Origin: an uncultured Pelagibacteraceae bacterium
GTDB lineage: Bacteria; Pseudomonadota; Alphaproteobacteria; Pelagibacterales; Pelagibacteraceae
NCBI GenBank assembly: GCA_902529105.1
Contig: CABZUW010000007.1
Span: forward strand, 1 to 63,837
Length of the DNA stretch: 63,837 nt
Direction of reading: 5' to 3'
Shown: one piece after another, positions 1 through 7,604 of the stretch
Layout of the letters: the number at the start of each line of letters is the position of its first letter
How positions within the stretch are numbered: the first letter of the stretch is position 1
The notes under the pieces: generated by a model
The model's database searches: none
What the model was told of the DNA's origin: nothing
What the model saw: the letters and a program-made list of their open reading frames with translations, nothing else
Program-made: the position numbers and the translations under genes

Positions 1-863
1 AACTTTTTATAAGCATATGTTAAGAAAATTTCGGCAAAAGCAATTACATATCCACCTAAAAATGCTCCGTATGGATTTCCAATTCCACCAACTATTGCGG
101 CAGCAAAAATGGGAAGCATATTGTTAAAGTAAACAAATGGTCTATAGCTCTTATCTAAACCATATAATATTCCTCCAATTGTAGCTAAAATACCTGCAAT
201 TATCCAAGTTATTAAAACAACTTTTTTTGGATCTATGCCTGACAATAAAGCTAAATCTTCATTATCAGAATAAGCTCTCATCGATGTGCCAGTTTTAGTT
301 TTGTTTAGAAACCAAAACATTATAGATACAACTAAAATTGTAACAAAAATCGTAATGATTTGAGTAGATTTAATAGTTAATCCCTCATTTAACCCTGTAA
401 TTTCTTTAAACTCTCTAGCTTTTAGAATGAATTTTTCTCCGTCTAAAAATCTTCTATCGGAGGGACCAATAATTATTCTTATTATTGCCTGAGTTACAAA
501 CATTACCCCAACACTAACCATTGCAAGTTGAACGGGTGGGCTTTTTTTTATTCTATAGTAACTAAAAACAAACTTATCAATTGTAAGCATGTAAAAAATC
601 ATCATAAAAATAGCAAAAGGTATTGTAAGTAATGCAGTTGGCAATATTCCAAAATTAATACCTATAGATTGAAAGTAGTATGTTAGAATTACTGCAAACA
701 TGGTTCCAAAAGACATCATGTCTCCAGTTGCAAAATTTGCAAATCTTAATACACCATATATCAAAGTAACAAATATTGCCCCTAAAGCTAACTGTGAGCC
801 ATATGTAAGGGCTGGTAAAACTGTAAAGTTTAAAAGCAGTATAATGGCATTTAAAAAATCCAT
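1..863 (-). CDS. livH: Branched-chain amino acid ABC transporter permease, LivH-like (3' end cut by window)
   Basis: Inner-membrane permease of a HAAT-family importer for branched-chain or related amino acids. I translated it from the reverse strand: ATG at 863-861 opens a frame running uninterrupted to base 1, about 287 codons, so only the C-terminus is missing. It is very hydrophobic and has the LivH-type stretches 'YGVLRFANFATGDMM' near the start and 'AAAIVGGIGNPYGAFLGGY' near the end. The livF stop TAG (866-864) directly abuts this ATG, so livG-livF-livH form one operon with probable translational coupling. The missing livM and binding-protein genes presumably lie beyond base 1. The family call is secure; the substrate is inferred from the family. 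Confidence 0.9.
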   Translation of the reverse strand, partial: MDFLNAIILLLNFTVLPALTYGSQLALGAIFVTLIYGVLRFANFATGDMMSFGTMFAVILTYYFQSIGINFGILPTALLTIPFAIFMMIFYMLTIDKFVFSYYRIKKSPPVQLAMVSVGVMFVTQAIIRIIIGPSDRRFLDGEKFILKAREFKEITGLNEGLTIKSTQIITIFVTILVVSIMFWFLNKTKTGTSMRAYSDNEDLALLSGIDPKKVVLITWIIAGILATIGGILYGLDKSYRPFVYFNNMLPIFAAAIVGGIGNPYGAFLGGYVIAFAEIFLTYAYKK

Positions 864-1571
864 CTATGCTCCTAAAAAAGATCTTCTTACCTCTGGATCA
901 TTAAGTAAATCTTTACCTGACCCCTCAAATTTATTTTTACCAGTAACAAGTACATATCCTCTATCACTTATAGATAATGCCTGTTTAGCATTTTGTTCTA
1001 CCATTATAATTGCAACATTAGTTTTTTTGATTTTAACTATATGATCAAAAAGTTCATCCATAACTATTGGTGATACACCTGCAGTTGGTTCATCTAACAT
1101 TAAAACTGAAGGTTTAATCATTAAGGCTCTACCTAGCGCAACCTGTTGTCTTTGACCTCCAGACAATTCACCTACAACTTGGTTTTTTTTATCAAACAAT
1201 ACAGGAAATAATTCAAAGATTTCTTTAATTACATTTTCAATGTTTTCATCCCTTAAAAAAGCTCCAATTTCTAAATTTTCCTTTACTGTTAGCTCAGAAA
1301 AAACATTTTTAGTTTGAGGAACAAACGAAATACCTTTTCTAACTCTATCCTGAGGTGAAAACTTTGAAATATCTTCACCATCAATTTTTACATTACCAGA
1401 TTTTAAATTTAATAATCCTAAAAGTGATTTCATTGCAGTAGATTTACCTGCACCATTAGGTCCAAGTATTGCAACTATCTCACCTTTGTCAGCATTCAAA
1501 GTGCATGAACTAATTATATCAGGTCCATCACCATATCCAGCAGTCATATTATTTCCTTCAAAAAACGCCAT
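864..1571 (-). CDS. livF: Branched-chain amino acid ABC transporter ATPase LivF
   Basis: Cytoplasmic ATPase subunit, 235 aa, the normal LivF length. Walker A GPNGAGKST is at residues 37-45, the signature LSGGQ at 137-141, and Walker B 'VLMLDEPTAG' at 157-166. The switch histidine that usually follows Walker B is replaced: the strand reads 'AIIMVEQNAKQAL', as in LivF proteins. It would pair with LivG to drive the LivH/LivM channel. It lies 6 bp downstream of livG and its stop touches the livH start. I kept the start at 1571; a second Met at residue 9 is possible but would clip the first strand. Confidence 0.95.
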   Translation of the reverse strand: MAFFEGNNMTAGYGDGPDIISSCTLNADKGEIVAILGPNGAGKSTAMKSLLGLLNLKSGNVKIDGEDISKFSPQDRVRKGISFVPQTKNVFSELTVKENLEIGAFLRDENIENVIKEIFELFPVLFDKKNQVVGELSGGQRQQVALGRALMIKPSVLMLDEPTAGVSPIVMDELFDHIVKIKKTNVAIIMVEQNAKQALSISDRGYVLVTGKNKFEGSGKDLLNDPEVRRSFLGA

Positions 1572-1577
1572 TATATT

Positions 1578-2363
1578 TTAATTTTGTTTGTTAGATCTTC
1601 CTAAATAACTTTCTATTACCAATTCATTACTCTTTACTTCCTCTGAAGTACCTTCAAATAGCACTGATCCCTCTGATAAAACAATAACAGGATCGCACAT
1701 TCTGCTAATAAAATCCATGTCATGTTCAATCATGCAGAACGTGTATCCTTTTTCCTTATTTAATTTTAGAATTGCAGAGCCTAAATCTTTTAAAAGTGTT
1801 CTGTTAACACCTGCGCCTACCTCATCTAATAAAACTAGCTTAGAATCAACCATCATAGTTCTTCCTAATTCTAAGAGTTTTTTTTGACCGCCTGATAAAT
1901 TTCCAGCTAATTCATTTGCAAGATGTTTTAAATTTAAAAATTCGGTAACTGAATAAGCTTTATCTCGAATTTTATCCTCTTGTGACTTAAATTTTTTTCT
2001 TGCAAACAATGCGCTTATAAGATTCTCACCTAATTGATTAGATGGGACCATCATCAAATTTTCTAGAACAGTTAAATTTGTAAATTCGTGAGCGATCTGA
2101 AATGTCCTTAATATTCCCTTTGAAAATAAATCGTGAGAGGGAACATTAGTAATATCCTCATTATTAAATAAAACTTTACCTGCGTTTGGCTTTAATGAGC
2201 CAGCTATCAAATTAAACAAAGTGCTCTTGCCCGAGCCATTTGGTCCTATAATTCCAGTTATAGTTCCTCTTTTAATTTTTAAAGAACAATTATTAACTGC
2301 AGATAGGCCACCGAAATTTTTTGATAAATTAGAAATATTTAAAATATAATCTTTTAAAGACAT
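1578..2363 (-). CDS. livG: Branched-chain amino acid ABC transporter ATPase LivG
   Basis: Cytoplasmic ATPase partner of LivF, 261 aa. Walker A GPNGSGKST is at residues 40-48, the signature 'NLSGGQKKLLELGRTMM' is mid-protein, and Walker B is followed by 'DEVGAGVN' where most LivG proteins have DEPxAGxN. The C-terminal 'EHDMDFI' switch region and 'VLSEGSVLFEG' are typical of LivG. It is the first gene of the visible livGFH run. The upstream proC-like gene ends only 7 bp before it, so it may be read from the same transcript. Confidence 0.95.
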   Translation of the reverse strand: MSLKDYILNISNLSKNFGGLSAVNNCSLKIKRGTITGIIGPNGSGKSTLFNLIAGSLKPNAGKVLFNNEDITNVPSHDLFSKGILRTFQIAHEFTNLTVLENLMMVPSNQLGENLISALFARKKFKSQEDKIRDKAYSVTEFLNLKHLANELAGNLSGGQKKLLELGRTMMVDSKLVLLDEVGAGVNRTLLKDLGSAILKLNKEKGYTFCMIEHDMDFISRMCDPVIVLSEGSVLFEGTSEEVKSNELVIESYLGRSNKQN

Positions 2364-2370
2364 AAGAATA

Positions 2371-3135
2371 TTATTTTAAACGTTTTAATATTTTTTCTAA
2401 GGAAAAATTTAATTGTTTGTAAAAACCCTTTTTTTTCAAAAATTTTAATGCCTCCTCATTTAAACCTTTGGGTGTTTGTGATGTTCTAACCAATAATTTT
2501 AAATCTTTATTTGATCTCATAACTGCTGCATCAGAAAGAGCAGAAAATAATGATACTACATATTTTTGTGCATGGAGTTTTGACATACCTTTTTTTTGTA
2601 ACCATTTGGATATTTCATGAAGGAACTCATAGTATGGTGCCATTAAAGACGAGGTAGCCCAAAAATTGAGAGATGATGTCTCGCTATGTACCTCTATACT
2701 ATCGCCAATTTTATCGAAAAATTTTTTAACTTTGTTGTTTTTAGGAAATAAGGGAACTGGACCTCTCTTAATTGAAATCGGAGGCAAAGGTATCGCTCTA
2801 ACAATTGTTGCTTTTTTATTAATAAGCATCTTTAGCTCTCTTAATTTTATTGTTGATATAAAACTTATAATTGTATGTTTTTTTTTAAAACTCAGTTTAC
2901 TTAATATCTGCATTCCTACAGTGGGTGTTACTGCCAAGAATATCCAATCGGAATTGTTAATTATTTCTTGATTATCAGAAAATATAGAAATTTTTTTGTT
3001 AATTTTCTTTAAGTATTTTGAAGTTTTGTTGTTTCTCTTAGAAATGAAGATTTTTTTGTATTTAATCTTAGAGTTTATAATACCTTGTATAACAGCTTTT
3101 GTAATTTCTCCAGTACCAATAAATCCGAGTTTCAT
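2371..3135 (-). CDS. Pyrroline-5-carboxylate reductase family protein (ProC-like, divergent)
   Basis: A 254-aa member of the F420/NADP- and ProC-type reductases. The N-terminus has the Rossmann motif GFIGTGEIT (residues 4-12), followed by 'SDWIFLAVTP' and the ProC-like 'RAIPLPPISIKRGPVPLF'. The C-terminal helical part aligns in position with ProC, but the usual 'TSPGGTT' active-site segment reads 'RTSQTPKGLNEEAL'. True ProC makes proline from P5C with NAD(P)H. The altered motif and the position 7 bp upstream of livG make a different imine substrate possible. Fold is confident; exact activity is not. Confidence 0.7.
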   Translation of the reverse strand: MKLGFIGTGEITKAVIQGIINSKIKYKKIFISKRNNKTSKYLKKINKKISIFSDNQEIINNSDWIFLAVTPTVGMQILSKLSFKKKHTIISFISTIKLRELKMLINKKATIVRAIPLPPISIKRGPVPLFPKNNKVKKFFDKIGDSIEVHSETSSLNFWATSSLMAPYYEFLHEISKWLQKKGMSKLHAQKYVVSLFSALSDAAVMRSNKDLKLLVRTSQTPKGLNEEALKFLKKKGFYKQLNFSLEKILKRLK

Positions 3136-3187
3136 AATTTTAAAATAGATTAATTGACTAAAATTACCACTTTTTTTATTATAAAAA

Positions 3188-3215
3188 AAAAGGCCAGCAT
3201 GAAAGCTGGCCTTTT
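3188..3215. terminator. Bidirectional intrinsic terminator
   Basis: A perfect 11-bp inverted repeat (3188-3198 and 3205-3215) with a 6-nt loop. Its GC core GGCCAGC/GCTGGCC is flanked by an A run on one side and a T run on the other, so it can work in either direction. It lies after the stop of the minus-strand barrel gene (3236-3895) and would separate it from the proC-liv operon. Confidence 0.85.
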
Positions 3216-3235
3216 AATTTTGTAATATATCTTAA

Positions 3236-3895
3236 TTAGAATGATCTATTTACTGATATTTGAGCTGTAGCTCCTATCATGTTAGAAACTCTAACCTTAT
3301 TAAGATTGCCAGATGAACTTACACCATTATTTGACTCAACGTCATCGTAAGTATGACCTAGTAATTCAACTCTGATGTTTGCAGCGTCTGCTTCATGCTG
3401 ATAACCAAAACCAGCAACATAACCTTCTAAGTCTTGATCTGCATAAGAATTTCCAGATCTTAATGTTTCATTAATTTCAATATCTCCTGAAACAATACCT
3501 ACTTTTGCGTACATATTCATTGGAAGATTTACTAATCCATAAAGTGTCGTTACAGAACTAAAGTCAACGCTTACTTCTGTATTGTTTTCAACACCACTGC
3601 CTGTATCACCATTAGCTTCGTTGATGTTTGTAGGAGTTGAAGCTTCACCTTGGTAAGAGATACCTATTGCACCTACTTCATTTCCCATTTCAACATATAC
3701 TGAAGCAAAAGAGTCTGTGAAAGCTCCATATTCCTCAGTTACAGTGTTCAATGATCCATCGTTAAAGTTTTCTTCTCTACCTTCCCCGGCGAATACACCA
3801 TGATTTAAACCTAGCCCTACAGTAAATGATGGTTGCGCTAAAGCTGATCCGAACGCAAACATTCCAGCTAAGATAATTAAAAGTACTTTCTTCAT
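3236..3895 (-). CDS. Predicted outer-membrane beta-barrel protein, small
   Basis: A 219-aa protein with a clear Sec signal peptide (residues 1-20, cleavage after 'GSALA'). The mature part has alternating polar/hydrophobic strands such as 'SFTVGLGLNHG', 'VGAIGISYQGEA' and 'AGFGYQHEADAANIRVELLG', and it ends in Phe, the usual last residue of barrel proteins. There are no cysteines. I do not recognise a named family; a small OmpA/OmpW-like barrel is the best description. A good Shine-Dalgarno (AAGGA, 7 nt spacing) supports the start. It is followed by a strong terminator, so it is probably a monocistronic gene. Confidence 0.65.
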   Translation of the reverse strand: MKKVLLIILAGMFAFGSALAQPSFTVGLGLNHGVFAGEGREENFNDGSLNTVTEEYGAFTDSFASVYVEMGNEVGAIGISYQGEASTPTNINEANGDTGSGVENNTEVSVDFSSVTTLYGLVNLPMNMYAKVGIVSGDIEINETLRSGNSYADQDLEGYVAGFGYQHEADAANIRVELLGHTYDDVESNNGVSSSGNLNKVRVSNMIGATAQISVNRSF

Positions 3896-3961
3896 AATAT
3901 TCCTTAAATTAATTTAATTTTTATATAAAAATTATCCCTTATTATCATTTTTTTTTGATTA

Positions 3962-3978
3962 TGGGTTAAAAAAACCCA
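3962..3978. promoter_or_regulatory. Small inverted repeat in divergent intergenic region
   Basis: TGGGTT (3962-3967) and AACCCA (3973-3978) form a perfect 6-bp repeat around a 5-nt A loop, about 65 bp upstream of the barrel gene start at 3895. It lacks a following T run on either strand, so it is more likely an operator or 5' leader hairpin than a terminator. Confidence 0.3.
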
Positions 3979-4054
3979 ATAAAATTAATAATTAAGTACT
4001 ATGTGTTAAATATACAACACAACAGAATATTATAAATTATATAGTTCTAATAAA

Positions 4055-4140
4055 AGTTGAGTGGAAATTGATAACTGATAGCCCTATCTTTTGCCGGGAG
4101 CTAAAAATGGCTATGTAGGGCTACCAAAGTGATATATAGC
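4055..4140 (+). ncRNA. Candidate structured RNA leader upstream of the DUF2805 gene
   Basis: Within 281 bp without a gene, a locally GC-rich block stands out. TAGCCCTA (4079-4086) pairs perfectly with TAGGGCTA (4116-4123). The 29-nt interior holds GCC (4093-4095)/GGC (4109-4111), and GGCTA at 4109-4113 could instead pair with TAGCC at 4079-4083, giving two exclusive folds. The outer stem followed by A-CCA resembles a tRNA acceptor end, but no T arm or anticodon arm is present. Direction is assumed from the plus-strand gene starting 50 bp later. I do not recognise a known riboswitch class. Confidence 0.4.
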
Positions 4141-4176
4141 ACAAGTAGAATATAATTTCATCAAAAATTTCATCAT

Positions 4177-4473
4177 ATGAAAAAAAAGTTTAGACCGTTA
4201 ACAAAAGTTAAGAATATTGAGCCTAAAATTGGGAGTCCAGATTGGGTGATATGGGCAGCTTGGGCAGACAGAATCACTTTTGAGGAGATAAGGGAAAAGT
4301 CGGGTTTTGTGGAAGCTGATGTGATAAAACACATGAGAAGAAATTTAAAACCCTCATCATTTAAGCTATGGCGGAAAAGAGTAAAAAATCAAAGCATTAA
4401 GCATAGAAGAAAATTTGAACTAAATAGAAAATTACTCAAAAAAAAACTTAATAAAATTGATTTTGAAATATAG
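4177..4473 (+). CDS. DUF2805 / TIGR03643 family protein
   Basis: A 98-aa basic protein with the family block 'GSPDWVIWAAWADRITFEEI' (residues 20-39), followed by a short helix and 'KHMRRNLKPSSFKLWRKRV'. The arrangement looks like a small helix-turn-helix fold; its function is not established. From family knowledge, such genes often sit near photolyase/cryptochrome genes in marine bacteria, but none is seen here. The upstream sequence has no clear Shine-Dalgarno and contains a short direct repeat TTTCATCA just before the start. It probably shares a transcript with the glutaredoxin 31 bp downstream. Confidence 0.75.
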   Translation: MKKKFRPLTKVKNIEPKIGSPDWVIWAAWADRITFEEIREKSGFVEADVIKHMRRNLKPSSFKLWRKRVKNQSIKHRRKFELNRKLLKKKLNKIDFEI

Positions 4474-4504
4474 AAAATTCAATATTAATTATTATATCTA
4501 ATTT

Positions 4505-4762
4505 ATGAAGAAAATTTTAATGTACTCCGGTCCCATGTGTAATTTTTGTGAAGCAGCTAAAAGATTATTAGATAGAAATAACCTTAAATATGAGGTCATA
4601 GATATTTCTAGTGGTGATGGAATAAGAAATGAAATGATTAAAAAATCTAATGGGAAAAGAACAATCCCTCAAATTTTCTTTGATGATTATCATGTTGGTG
4701 GTTATGTTGAGCTGAGAGAGCTCGAAAAAACAGGAAAACTTGAGGAAAGTTTAAAAAATTGA
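4505..4762 (+). CDS. grxC: Glutaredoxin, GrxC-type
   Basis: An 85-aa cytoplasmic thiol-disulfide oxidoreductase of normal glutaredoxin-3 length. The redox pair is C12-N-F-C15 rather than the usual CPYC. The cis-proline motif T53-I-P55 and the glutathione-binding 'VGGYVEL' (64-70) are both present. A CxxC with Asn in place of Pro should shift the redox potential, but the protein is still a dithiol glutaredoxin. It is the second gene of a two-gene plus-strand unit and converges with the minus-strand gene ending at 4766. Confidence 0.9.
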   Translation: MKKILMYSGPMCNFCEAAKRLLDRNNLKYEVIDISSGDGIRNEMIKKSNGKRTIPQIFFDDYHVGGYVELRELEKTGKLEESLKN

Positions 4763-4765
4763 TTA

Positions 4766-5527
4766 TTATTTGAAAGTATTAGTGATCGTAATTGGTCCAG
4801 GGATAAGAGAATTGGCATTACAAGAACCGTCACCACCACTATCATTGTATTCAAGACCTCCTGATAAATCAAATGCAATAGTCATATTAGATAACTTTCC
4901 AAATTCTGGTGTAAAAGGTTTATCTAATGCCCATCTATATTTCATAAACAAATCATCACCATCATATCTGCCTGCAGCTTGATCAGTGCCAGATCCATCT
5001 GACGCCGTGGTACTATTTCCAGCTGTGTTATAAAAATCATCTCCATGAGTGTTTCCTGTAAGAGGAATAGACATCTCACTTAAATCTGAAGCGGTGGATG
5101 AGGGATTAGGAACATTGGCAGCGACATTTCCTTGTCCTATAGATGATACCCCATTAGAAGTTTTAGTATAGCAAGTATCGGTTGCTGTTGTATCCATGGT
5201 TCCTTGTATTACAAAAACTCTACTCATTACTACTTCTCCATGAGTATAAGTAACCCCAGGTTTTGCTAATGAAATATTTCCAAATGATCCTGCAGATTGC
5301 CCAGCGCTTGCTCCTGCTAAGTCCATAGTTACTCCACCTGAAGAGTGTTTTAGTGTAACCGGATTTACACAATTTGTTAGTGAACTACCACTTTCACACA
5401 ACCGCATCGCATGAACAGTAATTTTATAAACATCAGGCCTAAATGTTTTAAAAACTGCATTTGCATTTTCAGAATAGAATGAAATCAAGATAATAAATAT
5501 AAATAAATTTTTTATGTAATTTTTCAT
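4766..5527 (-). CDS. Secreted protein of unknown function, adjacent to inverse-autotransporter barrel
   Basis: A 253-aa protein with a Sec signal peptide (about 1-24, ending 'ENANA'). The mature part is low in charge and rich in Gly, Ser, Thr and Asn, with four cysteines (in 'RLCESGSSLTNCVN', 'TDTCYTK' and 'GDGSCNAN') that could form two disulfides. I recognise no domain. It starts one base after the stop of the upstream barrel gene (TAA-A-ATG), which argues for translational coupling and a shared role. A plausible idea is a separately encoded passenger or partner of that barrel; a periplasmic or extracellular structural protein is equally compatible. Confidence 0.7.
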   Translation of the reverse strand: MKNYIKNLFIFIILISFYSENANAVFKTFRPDVYKITVHAMRLCESGSSLTNCVNPVTLKHSSGGVTMDLAGASAGQSAGSFGNISLAKPGVTYTHGEVVMSRVFVIQGTMDTTATDTCYTKTSNGVSSIGQGNVAANVPNPSSTASDLSEMSIPLTGNTHGDDFYNTAGNSTTASDGSGTDQAAGRYDGDDLFMKYRWALDKPFTPEFGKLSNMTIAFDLSGGLEYNDSGGDGSCNANSLIPGPITITNTFK

Positions 5528-5528
5528 T

Positions 5529-6404
5529 TTATTTTTGTGTAAATATTACAGCTCCTTGTTGCTCAATAACTAATCTATTGTTTCTTATTACTTTTGCTCT
5601 AAGTTTATCCTTCATATTTTCTTTTTCATATCTATCTTCAGAAAATCCATCTACCATTGTTTTTTTATTTTCTTTTGGTGGATATACAAAATTTATTTTT
5701 GCAGAATAGACATTATCAGTCGATTGATTTTTTGAATTATCAACCTTAAGATCAAGAACTAGTGTAGGATTTATATCTAAACCTAATGAGTACTCTTCAC
5801 CTTCAATATCACTACTAGATTTTTCTGTCTTATATTCATACTCTCTATAAGTCAAAATTGCCCAAGGAGAATAAGGTAATTGTGTTGAAACATTAAAATC
5901 AAATCCAGATAGAACTTGCTCTTTTGTATCGTTTATTAATTTCATGTCTGTTACCTTCATATAATTATTTGCATTTATGTCTATAATTGAAGCTTTGATT
6001 TCTGCACCTATACTCATCCTGGAGTGAACACCTTTAATTTCTTGATCATAAAAGGTATTTAATCCGAACAAAAAATTTTCATCAGGAGTTAAAACTCGAT
6101 ATCCCAACCCTAAATTTCCAGTAACTCTATCATCGTTAAATACTTGGCTATTAAATAAACCAAATTGAGTGAAAAAGTTTGAATTATTATTATTAAGAAT
6201 ATCTCTTACTCCAAGAATTGAAAAATTAAAATTCTCGCTCGATCTTTTTTCTATAGAAACTTCTGTTATACCATCACCTGGTATTAAATCAGATACTTTC
6301 TCAGATATTTTTGTGCCTGCTGTGTCATATATCTTGTTTTTAATTTCATCAGCATTCACTTGATAAGAAAACAACCATGATAAAAGTAAGAATATTCGAA
6401 ACAT
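5529..6404 (-). CDS. Inverse autotransporter beta-barrel domain protein (intimin/invasin-type), stand-alone
   Basis: A 291-aa outer-membrane protein: signal peptide 1-18 ('FSYQVNA'), then a barrel with the intimin/invasin hallmarks 'NNNSNFFTQFGLFNSQVF', 'VTGNLGLGYR' and 'FLFGLNTFYDQEIKGVHSRM', followed by 'GAEIKA' and further strands to about residue 240. Intimin family proteins carry a long Ig-like passenger after the barrel. Here only about 50 residues follow ('NRLVIEQQGAVIFTQK' at the end), so the passenger is missing. The next gene on the same strand, one base away, encodes a secreted protein. Family call is strong; whether it exports anything is unknown. Confidence 0.85.
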   Translation of the reverse strand: MFRIFLLLSWLFSYQVNADEIKNKIYDTAGTKISEKVSDLIPGDGITEVSIEKRSSENFNFSILGVRDILNNNNSNFFTQFGLFNSQVFNDDRVTGNLGLGYRVLTPDENFLFGLNTFYDQEIKGVHSRMSIGAEIKASIIDINANNYMKVTDMKLINDTKEQVLSGFDFNVSTQLPYSPWAILTYREYEYKTEKSSSDIEGEEYSLGLDINPTLVLDLKVDNSKNQSTDNVYSAKINFVYPPKENKKTMVDGFSEDRYEKENMKDKLRAKVIRNNRLVIEQQGAVIFTQK

Positions 6405-6451
6405 ACTAAATATCTATTGGTTAATTTGATTAGAGTCAATTTGATAAAAAT

Positions 6452-6826
6452 TCATATTTTGGGTTTAAATATTAAACAAATACCATTATTACAGTACCTT
6501 TTTCCGGTAGGTTTTGGCCCATCGTCGAAAATATGCCCATGATGTCCTCCACAGTTTTTACAATGATATTCTGTTCTAGCATAACCAATATGGTGATCTG
6601 TTTTTGTCTCAAATACATCTGGAAGCGACTCATAAAAGGAAGGCCAACCAGATCCACTTTCGTATTTGTTGGATGAGCTAAATAGTTTTACATCACAATT
6701 AACACAGTGATAACTTCCTTCTCTTTTTTCATTATTTAATTCACTTGAACCGGCTCTTTCAGTACCTTCTTCAAATAATATAATTTTTTGCTCTGAGGAT
6801 AAGTTTTTATTATATTTATTTTTCAT
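6452..6826 (-). CDS. msrB: Peptide-methionine (R)-S-oxide reductase MsrB
   Basis: Reduces methionine-R-sulfoxide in oxidised proteins; 124 aa, single domain. Zinc ligands are C41/C44 ('YHCVNCD') and C89/C92 ('YHCKNCGGHHGHIFDDGP'), and the catalytic cysteine is C112 in 'GKRYCNNG'. The usual 'CINSASL' reads CNNGICL, placing a second cysteine at 117. The block 'SGSGWPSFY' (58-65) is typical. No signal peptide, so it is cytoplasmic. It lies 2 bp downstream of the FkbM methyltransferase gene and is probably cotranscribed with it. Confidence 0.95.
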   Translation of the reverse strand: MKNKYNKNLSSEQKIILFEEGTERAGSSELNNEKREGSYHCVNCDVKLFSSSNKYESGSGWPSFYESLPDVFETKTDHHIGYARTEYHCKNCGGHHGHIFDDGPKPTGKRYCNNGICLIFKPKI

Positions 6827-6828
6827 TA

Positions 6829-7557
6829 TTAAATTTTTTTTTTGTATATATGGTTTATGTCAATTTTATCGACTAATATATAATTATTTTTTTTTAATAT
6901 TTTTTTAATTTCTGAATTGTTTTTAATTGATATATTGTTATGTTCAATCATTTCAATACATATTACATTAATAAATAGTTTTTTAAAATCAATTGTTTTT
7001 AAAATATTTAATTCATGTCCTTCAACATCTAAATTAAAAAAATCAATATGCTTAATATCATTTACATTTATTATTTTTGAAAAAGTTTTTGACTTTATTT
7101 TTTTTTTCGTAATTTCATGATCTTGAACGTTATGGTTTTTTTTTAAAAAATCAATATGGTTTGGATCAATTGTATTTTCTGTGTTCAACTCATTAAGAAA
7201 ATATAATTCTTTAGTATTTTCATTATCTGAAACGGCTGCATTAATATTTAAGTCTTTTTTCCTAAAAAAATTAAATAATTCAATAGTAAAAGGATTTAAA
7301 TCGACATTAATACCTGTCCAACCCCTTTTATACATTTTATATGTATTATTATGCTTTGTTGGATGGTAGCACCCGATATCTAAATAAAAACCGACATAAT
7401 CCTTTTTAAACAGGTTCAAAATAATTTCGTCCTCACCAAATTGAGAACTATTTTTAAGATACTTATTATTTCTTATATAAATATTGTAAAAAAAATATAA
7501 TTTTCTTAATAAAATATTTGATTGTGATATTCTAAAAAATAAAGATTTTTTTTTCAT
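6829..7557 (-). CDS. FkbM family methyltransferase
   Basis: A 242-aa SAM-dependent methyltransferase. The FkbM region shows 'FGEDEIILNLF', the SAM-binding 'GFYLDIGCYHPTKHNNTY' and 'GWTGINVDLNPF', and later 'IDFFNLDVEGHELNILKTI', which is the family's conserved D-V-E-G-H/N-E motif. FkbM enzymes commonly O-methylate sugars of surface polysaccharides or small molecules; the substrate here is unknown. Codon use is extremely A/T-rich with many Lys, Asn and Ile, more so than neighbouring genes. It is divergent from a second methyltransferase gene 47 bp away. Confidence 0.85.
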   Translation of the reverse strand: MKKKSLFFRISQSNILLRKLYFFYNIYIRNNKYLKNSSQFGEDEIILNLFKKDYVGFYLDIGCYHPTKHNNTYKMYKRGWTGINVDLNPFTIELFNFFRKKDLNINAAVSDNENTKELYFLNELNTENTIDPNHIDFLKKNHNVQDHEITKKKIKSKTFSKIINVNDIKHIDFFNLDVEGHELNILKTIDFKKLFINVICIEMIEHNNISIKNNSEIKKILKKNNYILVDKIDINHIYKKKI

Positions 7558-7604
7558 ATTTAAACTTTGCTTTATTGTTTTAATAAAGTTTAAACAAAAA
7601 CATT

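Noticed and set aside
4079-4126. tRNA gene at the ACCA-ended stem
   Set aside because: Only an acceptor-like stem is present; there is no D, anticodon or T arm in the 29-nt interior.
4055-4140. SAM-II/SAM-V riboswitch because of an AGCTAAAAATGG stretch
   Set aside because: The expected P1 stem and the other conserved core bases are not found in the right order, and no methionine gene follows.
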